Below, piece after piece: positions 15,441 through 23,713 of a stretch of 25,666 bases of DNA. The stretch spans positions 1 to 25,666 of the forward strand of contig CAJUHQ010000041.1 of assembly GCA_910586095.1 (NCBI GenBank), given 5' to 3'. The notes under the pieces were generated by a model that worked only from the letters and a program-made list of their open reading frames with translations, was not told the DNA's origin and made no database searches. Each line of letters begins with the position of its first letter. Position 1 is the first letter of the stretch. Made by a program: the position numbers and the translations under genes. This DNA comes from an uncultured Lachnospiraceae bacterium. GTDB taxonomy: Bacteria > Bacillota > Clostridia > Lachnospirales > Lachnospiraceae.

Positions 15441-15772
15441 CAAATTTGCCAACTGAAAAATCTTTATTATACTTTCTTCTTAGACCGCGAATTTGGGCCT
15501 TTGCCCAAATTTGCCAACTGAAAAATCTTTGATTTTTCAGTTTAATCCCTATATTTTCTTCTCAGACCGCGAATTTGAGCTTCGCTCAAATTTGCCAACT
15601 GAAAAATCTTCGATTTTTCAGTTTAATCCCTATATTTTCTTCTCAGACCGCGAATTTGAGCTTCGCTCAAATTTGCCAACTGAAAAATCTTTATTATACT
15701 TTCTTTTGAAACCGTGAATTTAGGCCCCTGCCCAAATTTGCCAACTGAAAAATCTTTGATTTTTCAGTTTAA
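15441..15772. repeat. tandem two-hairpin repeat array after pgi
   Basis: Five copies of a unit start at 15441, 15506, 15587, 15668 and 15733, with periods 65, 81, 81 and 65. Full units hold two hairpins: AATTTGGGC/GCCCAAATT or AATTTGAGC/GCTCAAATT, and AACTGAAAAATC/GATTTTTCAGTT. The first and fourth units lack the second arm of the latter. The rightmost unit overlaps the pgi stop codon. The array is in the pgi 3' untranslated region. It is not a CRISPR, since the whole unit is conserved without unique spacers. Confidence 0.9.
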
Positions 15773-17113
15773 TCTCTTCATCAGTTCTTCTCTTGCATCC
15801 TCATATCCTGGTTTTCCAAGCAGGGCAAACATATTTTTCTTGTAGCTTTCTACCCCTGGCTGATTAAATGGATTAACGCCGAGCAAATATCCGCTCAGTC
15901 CGCATGCAAACTCAAAGAAATAGAACAATTCTCCCAAGTAAAACTCATTTACCTCAGGTACTTTAACCATCAGATTTGGAACCTGGCCATCTGTGTGTGC
16001 AAGTATTGTACCATTCATTGCGCTCTTATTTACAAAATCAACAGACTTTCCTGCAAGATAATTTAATCCGTCAAGGTCAACAGGCTCTGTGCCGATCGTA
16101 ATTTCCTCTCTAGATTTCTCAATGTCAAGGACTGTCTCAAACATGATTCGCGCACCATCCTGGATAAACTGTCCCATAGAATGTAAATCCGTCGTCAAGT
16201 CAACACTTGCAGGGAACAATCCCTTTTGATCTTTGCCCTCAGACTCTCCATAGAGCTGTTTCCACCACTCTGATACATAATGTGCACTCGGCTCATAGTT
16301 GCACAAAATCTCTACTTGTTTGCCCTTGCGCAACAAAATATTGCGAACAGCAGCGTACTTCATAGCGTCATTTTCCTCAAAAGGCAGCTCTAATGCACTC
16401 TTTCGCCCGCTCGCAGCGCCTTCCATTAACTTGTCAATATCAGCACCACTTACCGCAATAGGAAGCAAACCTACTGCTGTAAGTACAGAGAAGCGTCCGC
16501 CCACATCATCAGGCACTACAAATGTTTCGTACCCTTCTTCTGTAGCAAGATTTTTAAGTGATCCCTTCGCCTTGTCTGTCGTAGCATAAATTCTCTTCGC
16601 AGCGCCCTCTTTGCCGTATTTGTTTTCCATCATTTCCTTAAATACACGAAAAGCAATAGCAGGCTCTGTTGTTGTTCCAGATTTGCTAATCATATTGACA
16701 GAAAAATCTCTATCTCCAATTACATCGATCAAATGTTTAATATACGTAGAACTAATAGAATTTCCCACAAAATAAATCTCTGGAGTCTTGCGAATATTCT
16801 TGTCCACCATATTGTAGAAACTATGACGCAAAAACTCAATTGCTGCGCGCGCTCCGAGATAGGAACCTCCAATTCCAATCACTAACAATACGTCACTGTC
16901 GCTTTGGATTTTCTTAGCCGCCTCTTTAATCCTTGCAAATTCTTCCTTGTCATAGTCAACTGGCAAGTCAATCCAACCTAAAAAATCGTTGCCTGCTCCC
17001 GTTTTACTCACAAGTACATCCTTTGCGTCAAGCGTCAGCTTCTTCATGTACTCAACCTCATGCTCGCTGACAAATTGTGCTGCTTTTGAATACTCAAATG
17101 TTACCTTGCTCAT
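15764..17113 (-). CDS. pgi: glucose-6-phosphate isomerase
   Basis: Pgi interconverts glucose 6-phosphate and fructose 6-phosphate in glycolysis and gluconeogenesis. The 449-residue length fits the short bacterial type. Visible signatures include IGIGGSYLGARAAIEFL, ISKSGTTTEPAIAFRVFK (phosphate site), DDVGGRFSVLTAVGLLP (family signature), and DGARIMFETVL. AAGGAGAG supports the start. The last codons and the TGA lie inside one arm of a hairpin of the downstream tandem array. It appears to be transcribed alone from a promoter at 17199-17227 and ended at 15363-15400. Confidence 0.98.
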   Translation of the reverse strand: MSKVTFEYSKAAQFVSEHEVEYMKKLTLDAKDVLVSKTGAGNDFLGWIDLPVDYDKEEFARIKEAAKKIQSDSDVLLVIGIGGSYLGARAAIEFLRHSFYNMVDKNIRKTPEIYFVGNSISSTYIKHLIDVIGDRDFSVNMISKSGTTTEPAIAFRVFKEMMENKYGKEGAAKRIYATTDKAKGSLKNLATEEGYETFVVPDDVGGRFSVLTAVGLLPIAVSGADIDKLMEGAASGRKSALELPFEENDAMKYAAVRNILLRKGKQVEILCNYEPSAHYVSEWWKQLYGESEGKDQKGLFPASVDLTTDLHSMGQFIQDGARIMFETVLDIEKSREEITIGTEPVDLDGLNYLAGKSVDFVNKSAMNGTILAHTDGQVPNLMVKVPEVNEFYLGELFYFFEFACGLSGYLLGVNPFNQPGVESYKKNMFALLGKPGYEDAREELMKRLN

Positions 17114-17198
17114 TTGTTCTCTCCTTTACCAAAAATATCAATTTGTTTCCCTCTAAATACAAGTCATTGTGCAAAAACTGACCTGTACAGTTATTTAT

Positions 17199-17227
17199 AT
17201 CTTAACAAAATTTTCCATATAAATCAA
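17199..17227 (-). promoter_or_regulatory. candidate pgi promoter
   Basis: On the minus strand TTGATT, a 17-base spacer and TAAGAT lie about 90 bases upstream of pgi. A nearby 14-base palindrome ATTGATTAATCAAT (17246-17259), overlapping the upstream gene's stop codon, could be an operator or simply AT-rich sequence. Confidence 0.45.
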
Positions 17228-17254
17228 TTGCTTGTCAATAAAAAGATTGATTAA

Positions 17255-17998
17255 TCAATACGCCTTATTTCCAATAATTGAGCGCAATAACTCCTCTAAC
17301 TCATGCGCCTCCTCCTGTGAAAAAACGGGAACTTTCTTTTTAGTATTCTCTTGTGAATCTTCTGTGGAAACCGTCTCTTCAGGAATTTTGTCTTCTGGCC
17401 TTCCACGCTTTTGTGCTTTGCTGCTGCGCTCCTGCGCAAGCTCCCACAACAATTTTTCCTTCTCAATCATTCCATGTTCAAGTCGTTGTGCCACTGTGTT
17501 TTCTAGATAATCTGTCAGATTAGTCTTTAACATCTTTCTGCGATTTGGCATATCTACAATAGACATCACGCTCAAATACAGATAGATTCCAAAAAGACTA
17601 ATGATGTAAAAGGGTAAGAGATCCACAAACTTTCTTCCTTCCACAATACCTTTACACACGCCAAAACCTGCCACAAATACACCCGCAAGCATCAGTTGTC
17701 CAGACAAATGCTTCATAAAACTGATACTCATCCCCATGATTCGTATACGATTGATAAATTTGTCTACAAACACAGGAATATTTGATACGCCTCCATTGAG
17801 TTTATAGCAGTTTACAAAACGTTCCTTACATTGACCCAATAACTTACTCTCCACTCCAGACAACGTATCTGCGGCCTGTATCAATCTCTGATAAATGACT
17901 CCGATAGCTACCTGGTACAGGATTCCTATTGCCATAAATACCAGTGTCAGTATCATAATAAATGAGTGGTCAAAATAATTCATCATATCCTTTGCCAT
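17255..17998 (-). CDS. membrane protein of unknown function with charged C-terminal tail
   Basis: This 247-residue protein has one membrane helix near the N-terminus (about 12-36), a soluble stretch, then two helices (about 99-119 and 125-148). The last 95 residues are charged, probably cytoplasmic, with KRGRPEDKIPEETVSTEDSQ and the ending EEAHELEELLRSIIGNKAY. I recognise no family. The start at 17998 follows GAGGAG and is preferred over two in-frame ATGs upstream. It has its own promoter candidate at 18060-18088. Neighbours (pgi, acp) give no functional clue. Confidence 0.75.
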   Translation of the reverse strand: MAKDMMNYFDHSFIMILTLVFMAIGILYQVAIGVIYQRLIQAADTLSGVESKLLGQCKERFVNCYKLNGGVSNIPVFVDKFINRIRIMGMSISFMKHLSGQLMLAGVFVAGFGVCKGIVEGRKFVDLLPFYIISLFGIYLYLSVMSIVDMPNRRKMLKTNLTDYLENTVAQRLEHGMIEKEKLLWELAQERSSKAQKRGRPEDKIPEETVSTEDSQENTKKKVPVFSQEEAHELEELLRSIIGNKAY

Positions 17999-18059
17999 AC
18001 TTCCATCTCCTCTTTTCATCATAATGGCGCCCGCGTTGCAGACATGTCCGTTTTTTATA

Positions 18060-18088
18060 AGTATAATCATTTATTTTACCTGCTACAA
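18060..18088 (-). promoter_or_regulatory. candidate promoter for the unknown membrane protein
   Basis: On the minus strand TTGTAG is followed by 17 bases and TATACT, about 60 bases upstream of the chosen start at 17998. Confidence 0.5.
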
Positions 18089-18378
18089 GACGTTTGGAGG
18101 CAGAATCGTTCGACAAATTCATACAAAACGTTCCTTATATTGCTTATTTTTATCTTTTGTGACAGCATATCTATTCATTCATCAAGTTTTAGCTTGTACA
18201 CAAGATTTACAATGTGCAAACACATGTTTGTTTTGTCAAGCACATACCATCATCCATTTATATTATAGGATGTACTTTTAGCACCCATTCTTCTTTCTGA
18301 TCTTTTTTGTATAGTTATATGTACCATCAGCCTTGTGTGCCGCATAACAGCATATTTCCTCTGCATAGGGCTGCACAT
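18089..18378. other. intergenic region without recognised content
   Basis: About 290 bases between the membrane-protein promoter and the acp terminator. I see no coding sequence with a ribosome binding site, no strong hairpin and no repeat shared with other parts of the window. Confidence 0.5.
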
Positions 18379-18415
18379 AAAAAACATCTGCAAAGGAAGC
18401 TCTCCTTCACAGATG
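18379..18415 (-). terminator. intrinsic terminator of the acyl carrier protein gene
   Basis: On the minus strand CATCTG pairs with CAGATG, extended by two wobble pairs and AAGGA/TCCTT, around a 4-5 base loop. It is followed by six T and lies about 30 bases after the stop codon. Confidence 0.85.
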
Positions 18416-18443
18416 CCACATAAACTAATCCAACTATATATTC

Positions 18444-18677
18444 TTAGATATCTGCACCTTGCTCTTTCAAAAAGTCAATGATATCACCAATTGTCTTCAC
18501 GCGACTTTCCAGATCCTCATAAGGAACCTCAATACCATATTCATCCTCAAATGCCATAACCAATTCTGCCAAATCAACAGAGTCTGCACCGAGATCATCC
18601 TTCAATGATAAGTCTTCTGTTAGTTCCATTCCTGATACATTCAACTGTTCTTCAATGATTTCCAACACTCTTTCCAT
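18444..18677 (-). CDS. acpP: acyl carrier protein
   Basis: This 77-residue acidic helical protein has the phosphopantetheine attachment site GADSVDLAELV with Ser33, and the family helix pattern (MAFEDEYGIEVPYEDLE). It carries acyl chains as thioesters in fatty acid synthesis in the cytoplasm. AAGGAGAG precedes the start. It stands alone between its own promoter and terminator, away from any fab genes in the window, so a second, specialised carrier protein cannot be excluded. Confidence 0.93.
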   Translation of the reverse strand: MERVLEIIEEQLNVSGMELTEDLSLKDDLGADSVDLAELVMAFEDEYGIEVPYEDLESRVKTIGDIIDFLKEQGADI

Positions 18678-18767
18678 TCAAAATCTCTCCTTTGATTCAT
18701 AAAATATTTTACAGCAATCCCATGCCGCAACACCGAAATAATCCTAAATAGGATATCAACTAGAGAA

Positions 18768-18796
18768 AGTATAGTATCCTGACATATATTTGTCAA
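18768..18796 (-). promoter_or_regulatory. acpP promoter, near consensus
   Basis: On the minus strand TTGACA, exactly 17 bases, then TATACT: a near-perfect sigma-A promoter about 90 bases upstream of the ATG. A short inverted repeat AGGATA/TATCCT flanks the -10 region (18750-18780) and could be a regulator site. An 8-bp inverted repeat CTATGTAA/TTACATAG (18818-18825, 18839-18846) lies between it and rsmI. Confidence 0.85.
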
Positions 18797-18849
18797 CTTC
18801 TTTTCTGGATATTCCTGCTATGTAAACTATAACAAGTCTTACATAGTGG

Positions 18850-19698
18850 TCACTTTTGTGTATCCAAGAGATATTGATATATTTCCCGTTTTGATACGCC
18901 CCTATCCTTTGCCACCTTTTTCATGGCTTCTTTTCGATCTATTCCCTGTATCTCATAAAGCTCTACATGCTCTTTTATAGAAAGTTGTCTCCAATCTTCT
19001 TCCTGTTCTTTGCGAAATGCTGCCAGGCTCTTTCCTTCCACCACAAGAACATATTCCCCACGTGGTTTTTCTTGCTCAAACAATGTACATGCATCCAACA
19101 ACGTTGTCGGTTGTACTTCCTCAAATCTCTTGGTCAGTTCTCTACACAATGTCAATTTTCGATTTCCCAGCGTTTCAAACAATTGTTCTAATGTTCTTGT
19201 CAGATGATGTGGCGCCTCATACAAAATAATTGTTCGCGATTCTTTTTTTAAATCCTCAAGAATTTCCAAACGCTCTTTTTTATCTGCTGGCAAAAATCCC
19301 TCAAAACAAAATCTTCTAGTGCTCAGTCCCGATAAGGTCAATGCTGTAATGCAGGCGGCTGCCCCTGGCAAGGATGTCACCACAATCCCAGACTCATAGC
19401 ACATCTTGACCAAAACTTCTCCTGGATCAGAGATTGCTGGTGTACCCGCATCTGTGATTAACGCTATATTTTTTCCCTCGTTTAGCTGGGATACTAAGTA
19501 TGCTGCCTTCTCTACTTTATTGTATTCATGATAACTTGTCATAGGTGTGTGGATATCAAAATAGTTTAACAGTTTGATGCTGTTGCGCGTGTCCTCTGCT
19601 GCAATCAAATCCACGCTATTAAGCGTCTCAACAACACGCGGTGTCATATCTTGTAAATTCCCTATTGGTGTCGCACACAAAAATAATTTTCCTGCCAT
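18850..19698 (-). CDS. rsmI: 16S rRNA (cytidine1402-2'-O)-methyltransferase RsmI
   Basis: RsmI methylates the ribose of C1402 in the decoding centre of 16S rRNA. The 282-residue protein shows the SAM-dependent tetrapyrrole-methylase fold: LFLCATPIGNLQDMTPR at the N-terminus, AAEDTRNS, ITDAGTPAISDPG and SLPGAAACITALTLSGL, with a C-terminal helical extension (KEHVELYEIQGIDRKEAMKKVAKDRGVSKREIYQ). The start at 19698 follows GGAGG by 4-5 bases and matches the family N-terminus; a longer reading only adds a basic out-of-family stretch. It ends a run of co-directional genes also seen in Bacillus (ricT, yabB/trmN6, rsmI/yabC). Confidence 0.96.
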   Translation of the reverse strand: MAGKLFLCATPIGNLQDMTPRVVETLNSVDLIAAEDTRNSIKLLNYFDIHTPMTSYHEYNKVEKAAYLVSQLNEGKNIALITDAGTPAISDPGEVLVKMCYESGIVVTSLPGAAACITALTLSGLSTRRFCFEGFLPADKKERLEILEDLKKESRTIILYEAPHHLTRTLEQLFETLGNRKLTLCRELTKRFEEVQPTTLLDACTLFEQEKPRGEYVLVVEGKSLAAFRKEQEEDWRQLSIKEHVELYEIQGIDRKEAMKKVAKDRGVSKREIYQYLLDTQK

Positions 19699-19729
19699 CC
19701 TTCCTCCGTCTGGCGCTCTTTTTATACTT

Positions 19730-21064
19730 TTAATCCCTCCACCAGACTGTACATGCCTGCTTTGGTCTTCTCTCTGCTTCCTTCTGCGCCGCTTCTTCCT
19801 CTGCAATGCGCTGTGCCTCAGCTTCTTTCTCTTCTTCCCACACCGTGCGCTCTGCTTTTGCCTCCTCGTCTGTCAAAAGCCATTCTGCCTGATATTTCAT
19901 CGACGCATTCCACAGAATCCATTCTTCATATCCTGCATCAAAAGCTCCATGCATTTGCGCCCTAATCTGTTCTGATCCATATTCAATATGGCCATTGACC
20001 CATGTTGCTGTAAATGCCTGAATCCACACGCGATTTTTTGCATAACTTTCTTGTGGCAAGACAGACAACTGTTCAGAAGCCGCCTCCATCGCTGCTCTTA
20101 CAATTTCATAGGGCTGTGTATCTGGTATGGAAATCCCATACACACCATTTCCATAATGAGAAGGATAAACCATTGGGCAAATGTAATCGAGATGAGATGC
20201 CATCTGCACATAGTCCTGCCCTACAATCTCGCGATCTATTTGACTGTCAATAATTGTGCCATATACATCTGCGGATACATATACTCCAAGAGGCGACAAC
20301 TGACTATAGGCGTACTCTGTAAACTCTGTAATAATCTGTGTTCTACTCTTACTCTCTGCATCTACACCAAAATCCAGATCATCTGACGCTAAATCTGTAG
20401 AAAAACGGATATAATCAAACTGGATCTCATCAAACCCCACTGCCGCTGCTTGCGTCGCCACTTCTATCAAATACTCCCATACTTCATGGCTATAAGGATT
20501 CACCCATGCAAGCCCTTTCTTGTCATAAAAAATATCCCCTTCTTTTGTTTTGACGGCCAGATGAGGACACTGCTCTGCAAGATACGGATCTTTAAAAGCG
20601 ACTATTCTTGCAATCAGATAAATTCCTTTCTCCTTACAAGTTGCAACTAGTCCTTCAATATCGCGAATATAATTGATTCCTGCCCCGATACGCACTACTG
20701 TATCAGACTGCATCTTGTATGTAACATACCCTTCGTCATTTTTAATGTCGATCACAATGGTATTTAGTTCTGTGTTCTCAACTAACTCAATTAGCTCGTC
20801 CATCCGCTCTATGCCAGCGACTGGCCCGCTCACATATATCCCCTTTACTTTGACTGGCTCAGGTTTTTGAACACTGTCAGAAACTTCTGTACTCTGTGTC
20901 TCCTGTGATGTTTGTATCTCTGTCTGTACTTCTTCTGATTGCAGGACATCTTGTTCTTGTTTTAGTGCCTCTATCTTTTGTCCACATCCACCTATACAGA
21001 CAATACTACACAAAACTGCCATAATCAAAATAAACTGTTTTATATTTTTTTCTCTAATATCCAT
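19730..21064 (-). CDS. putative GH13-like glycoside hydrolase lipoprotein (DUF4015 type)
   Basis: This 444-residue protein starts with a basic N-terminus, a hydrophobic stretch and a lipobox-like CIGGC (Cys27), then a Ser/Gln/Glu-rich linker. A (beta/alpha)8-like domain begins near residue 74 (VKGIYVSGPVAG). Motifs VIDIKNDEGYVTYK, WVNPYSHEVWEYLI, GFDEIQFDYIRF and YICPMVYPSHY match the putative glycoside hydrolase family DUF4015. The substrate is unknown; surface polysaccharide processing is only a guess. The C-terminus is a Glu/Ala-rich helix. The start at 21064 overlaps trmN6 by 11 bases, so coupling is likely; ATGs at 21073 and 21112 are alternatives. RsmI follows after 31 bases. Confidence 0.82.
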   Translation of the reverse strand: MDIREKNIKQFILIMAVLCSIVCIGGCGQKIEALKQEQDVLQSEEVQTEIQTSQETQSTEVSDSVQKPEPVKVKGIYVSGPVAGIERMDELIELVENTELNTIVIDIKNDEGYVTYKMQSDTVVRIGAGINYIRDIEGLVATCKEKGIYLIARIVAFKDPYLAEQCPHLAVKTKEGDIFYDKKGLAWVNPYSHEVWEYLIEVATQAAAVGFDEIQFDYIRFSTDLASDDLDFGVDAESKSRTQIITEFTEYAYSQLSPLGVYVSADVYGTIIDSQIDREIVGQDYVQMASHLDYICPMVYPSHYGNGVYGISIPDTQPYEIVRAAMEAASEQLSVLPQESYAKNRVWIQAFTATWVNGHIEYGSEQIRAQMHGAFDAGYEEWILWNASMKYQAEWLLTDEEAKAERTVWEEEKEAEAQRIAEEEAAQKEAERRPKQACTVWWRD

Positions 21065-21806
21065 ACACTTCATATATTTCGTCCGTATATTTGTTTGGTT
21101 CTTTGTATACAATCAATGGCTTCTCTACAGTCATGCGCGGTTTGCCTCCTCTACAGCCCTCAATCAAAACCATATTAGGCTCTTTGTCCACATAGGGATA
21201 CACTAGTTGCATGCGTTTTGGCTCGATCTTGTAAGAAGTCATCACTGTAATGATCTCTGCTAATCGAAAGGGTCTGTGTACCATAAAGAAGTTTCCGCCT
21301 GGTTTTAACAACTTCGCCGCATTGCAGACGACATCTTCAAGTGTACACAAGATCTCGTGTCGCGCAATTGCCTTTGGCATGTTTGGATTTGTCAATCCAT
21401 GTTTTCCAATCATATAGGGCGGATTACATGTAATCACATCAAAGGAAGCTGCTGGAAACAACGTACTTGCCTCCTTGAGATCCCCCAGTATAATATCTAT
21501 CTTGTGTTCCAATCCATTGAGCTGTACACTGCGCCTTGCCATATCTACACTCTCTGCTTGAATCTCTAGTGCACTCAAATGTGAAGCCTTTGTCTTAGCC
21601 TCCAGCAAAATTGGAATAATCCCTGTACCTGTACCCATGTCTAACACAGTATCTCCTGGCTTGACATGTACAAAACCACTTAACAAAACCGCGTCCATCC
21701 CAAAGCAAAAACGCCCTGGATTTTGAATAATCCGATAACCGTTGCGCTGCAATTCATCTATGCGCTCATTTTCCTTTAACTCTACTTGTGGCTCTATATT
21801 TTTCAT
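21054..21806 (-). CDS. trmN6: tRNA1(Val) (adenine37-N6)-methyltransferase-like protein
   Basis: This 250-residue class I methyltransferase has the SAM-binding loop VLDMGTGTGIIPI (about 54-66), the acidic strand end ALEIQAESVDMA, and the N6-adenine catalytic motif NPPY at 128-131. It belongs to the YfiC/TrmN6 family, called YabB in Bacillus, whose characterised E. coli member methylates A37 of tRNA-Val. The target here is inferred. It starts 14 bases after ricT. The SD is weak, since GGAGG lies about 20 bases upstream within the end of ricT, so translation may depend on coupling. Confidence 0.9.
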   Translation of the reverse strand: MKNIEPQVELKENERIDELQRNGYRIIQNPGRFCFGMDAVLLSGFVHVKPGDTVLDMGTGTGIIPILLEAKTKASHLSALEIQAESVDMARRSVQLNGLEHKIDIILGDLKEASTLFPAASFDVITCNPPYMIGKHGLTNPNMPKAIARHEILCTLEDVVCNAAKLLKPGGNFFMVHRPFRLAEIITVMTSYKIEPKRMQLVYPYVDKEPNMVLIEGCRGGKPRMTVEKPLIVYKEPNKYTDEIYEVYGY

Positions 21807-21820
21807 GCCGATATTACTGT

Positions 21821-22750
21821 CTAATTGTCCTCCAGTTTTGATTTGCCATCCTGCGCTTCCTGTTTCTCCAACTTTTCTAATTCCTTGAGTTCCTTGAGCT
21901 CTTCGTCGCTCATTCCCTCACGGCGATCCTTTTTATGGCGTCTCTTAAATCGAAGCTGCTCTACCTTATATTCGCGGATCTCCTTCTCATCTTCCACTTC
22001 CACAATCACTTTCACTAGCTGGCGAAGTACATTCACACTATGAACCTCACCTTTTAAGCCATCATCTGCTGTGACAAAATCACCCACATTGGGAAGTTTT
22101 CGATTTAGATACTCATATGTTTCCTCCTCATGCTTTAGACAACACATAAGACGACCACACACCCCAGAAATCTTAGTGGGATTTAAAGATAGATTTTGTT
22201 CCTTTGCCATCTTAATAGAGACTGGTACAAACTCCGACAAATGAGAGTGACAGCACAATGTCCTTCCACAGATACCAATCCCGCCGAGAATCTTAGTCTC
22301 ATCACGCACTCCAATCTGGCGCAGTTCAATCCTTGTCTTAAATACAGAAGCTAAATCCTTTACTAACTCTCTAAAGTCAATGCGTCCGTCCGCAGTAAAA
22401 TAAAAGAGTACTTTGTTATTGTCGAACGTGTATTCTGCATCAATTAATTTCATCTCAAGCTTATGCTTTTTTATCTTCTCAAGACAAATCTTAAATGCTT
22501 CCTTTTCTTTTAGTCTGTTGGCCGCCTCCTGCTCATGATCCCGACTTGTCGCAACTCGAAGTACAGGCTTTAGCGGCTGTACAATTTTTTCCTCACTAAC
22601 TTCTCTGGGTTCTCCTACCACGGTTCCATACTCGATACCACGTGCAGTTTCCACAATCACATGATCGCCGCGCTTAATCTGAAATGCTAACGGATCAAAA
22701 AAATAAATTTTTCCCGCGGTGCGAAATCTCACTCCAATTACCTTTACCAT
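21821..22750 (-). CDS. ricT: RicT (YaaT), PSP1-domain regulator of RNA processing
   Basis: This 309-residue PSP1-domain protein carries the conserved cysteines of RicT: CGRTLCCHSHL (Cys161, 166, 167) and CGRLMCCLKHEEETY (Cys198, 203, 204). In Bacillus, RicT with RicA and RicF binds Fe-S clusters, acts as a specificity factor for RNase Y, and affects sporulation and competence. A charged C-terminal tail extends past the family core. GAGGAA precedes the ATG. In Bacillus ricT directly follows holB; here an LspA-like gene and a structured spacer intervene. Confidence 0.96.
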   Translation of the reverse strand: MVKVIGVRFRTAGKIYFFDPLAFQIKRGDHVIVETARGIEYGTVVGEPREVSEEKIVQPLKPVLRVATSRDHEQEAANRLKEKEAFKICLEKIKKHKLEMKLIDAEYTFDNNKVLFYFTADGRIDFRELVKDLASVFKTRIELRQIGVRDETKILGGIGICGRTLCCHSHLSEFVPVSIKMAKEQNLSLNPTKISGVCGRLMCCLKHEEETYEYLNRKLPNVGDFVTADDGLKGEVHSVNVLRQLVKVIVEVEDEKEIREYKVEQLRFKRRHKKDRREGMSDEELKELKELEKLEKQEAQDGKSKLEDN

Positions 22751-22771
22751 ATCTTCCTCATTTCTACGTTA

Positions 22772-22931
22772 TTTACTATCAAAGTCTTCAAATCCTTGCT
22801 GTAGGTCTGCGCACGTGCTGCGCTGACCGTATGACGCCAAAATGCCTGCTTTTGGCATTTTGTGTGATTCATAGTAAACCCCTTTCATTCATAGTGGTGT
22901 CTGATGACAGACATGGGGGTTTACTATCAAA
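22772..22931. repeat. structured element flanked by 12-base direct repeats
   Basis: TTTACTATCAAA occurs at 22772-22783 and again at 22920-22931. Between them are three hairpins. The first is a 10-bp stem with one mismatch (22804-22813 with 22819-22828). The second is CAAAATGCC/GGCATTTTG (22838-22846, 22854-22862). The third is AGTAAACCCC/GGGGTTTACT (22873-22882, 22916-22925), which encloses TGTCTG/CAGACA. The layout fits a small inserted repeat with a target duplication, or an RNA leader for ricT. Confidence 0.65.
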
Positions 22932-22954
22932 ATAAAAGTCCCTTAACTGTCTTT

Positions 22955-23581
22955 TTACACAACATCTTTCCACCAAGTCTTTATAGGTGAAAGCGACATT
23001 CTTATTGATTTGATTCCAAACTGAAATTCCCACTTTATTTTCTGCCACAATCGCATCCCCCTTGTGTGACTCTTCTTATAATGGTGGTAGCGAATATTAT
23101 ATGGAATAAGCCATCCTAACATTCCGATACTAAAAACCCCAATACACAGATCAAAAAAATCATAAATTGAATGTGTTGCGCGAATATACAAATAATCCAA
23201 TGTATAAATTCCTAATAAATGCGTTGGAAGCCTTCCCACTACCACTGCACAACCAAAATCAATAAAATAGCTCCAAAATCTTTTTAAACCAAAAAATATA
23301 TTATAATACTCCACTAATCGATAAAATAAATACATCACAGGCAACATAATAACACATTCTGCAATCAACAGCCCTTGCCTATACCCTATCTTTAATTTTG
23401 CATGAAACATACTGCCATCTTTATTATATTCGGGTACAAAAGCAATGGATTCACCTCTTACAAAAGACTGCTCAATCCTATGAGGAAACACCAGATGAAT
23501 AAGAGCAACGATACTATAACCAATCACAACGAGGCAGATTATGACAATCAAGTGACGCTTTATATACTGATATAGATTCAT
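22955..23581 (-). CDS. membrane protein resembling signal peptidase II (LspA)
   Basis: This 208-residue protein has a basic N-terminus and about four membrane helices (roughly 9-33, 66-88, 104-124, 144-162), then a basic tail. The segment GRLPTHLLGIYTLDYLYI followed by IYDFFDLCIGVFSIG recalls the two catalytic-aspartate motifs of lipoprotein signal peptidase II. Asp129 and Asp144 would be the pair. The usual GN-DR of LspA is not intact, and an outward-facing loop (about 35-65) replaces the normal short one. Start at 23581 follows AAGGAG. It could be a diverged LspA or an unrelated membrane protein. Confidence 0.5.
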   Translation of the reverse strand: MNLYQYIKRHLIVIICLVVIGYSIVALIHLVFPHRIEQSFVRGESIAFVPEYNKDGSMFHAKLKIGYRQGLLIAECVIMLPVMYLFYRLVEYYNIFFGLKRFWSYFIDFGCAVVVGRLPTHLLGIYTLDYLYIRATHSIYDFFDLCIGVFSIGMLGWLIPYNIRYHHYKKSHTRGMRLWQKIKWEFQFGIKSIRMSLSPIKTWWKDVV

Positions 23582-23713
23582 ATTTATACTCCTTACATGC
23601 CTTAGCACATATATCAATCGTTTTAAAAAAACATTTTCAAACGATTCTTTTGATTTACTTTTTTGTTGTTACAAATCCAAATATTTGTTTGTCATTTGCT
23701 TCGTTTGTACAAT

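Noticed and set aside
15493..15717. Plus-strand frame with a 27-residue repeat in the array after pgi
   Set aside because: The peptide repeat only reflects the 81-base period, which is divisible by three; the 65-base units break the frame, and no ribosome binding site is present.
15441..15772. Second CRISPR array
   Set aside because: The sequence between the hairpins is itself conserved in each unit, so there are no unique spacers, and periods differ by an internal 16-base deletion.
17966..18268. 100-codon plus-strand frame upstream of the membrane protein gene
   Set aside because: It overlaps the 5' end and promoter of the minus-strand gene, lacks a ribosome binding site and has a low-complexity His/Ser/Phe-rich composition.
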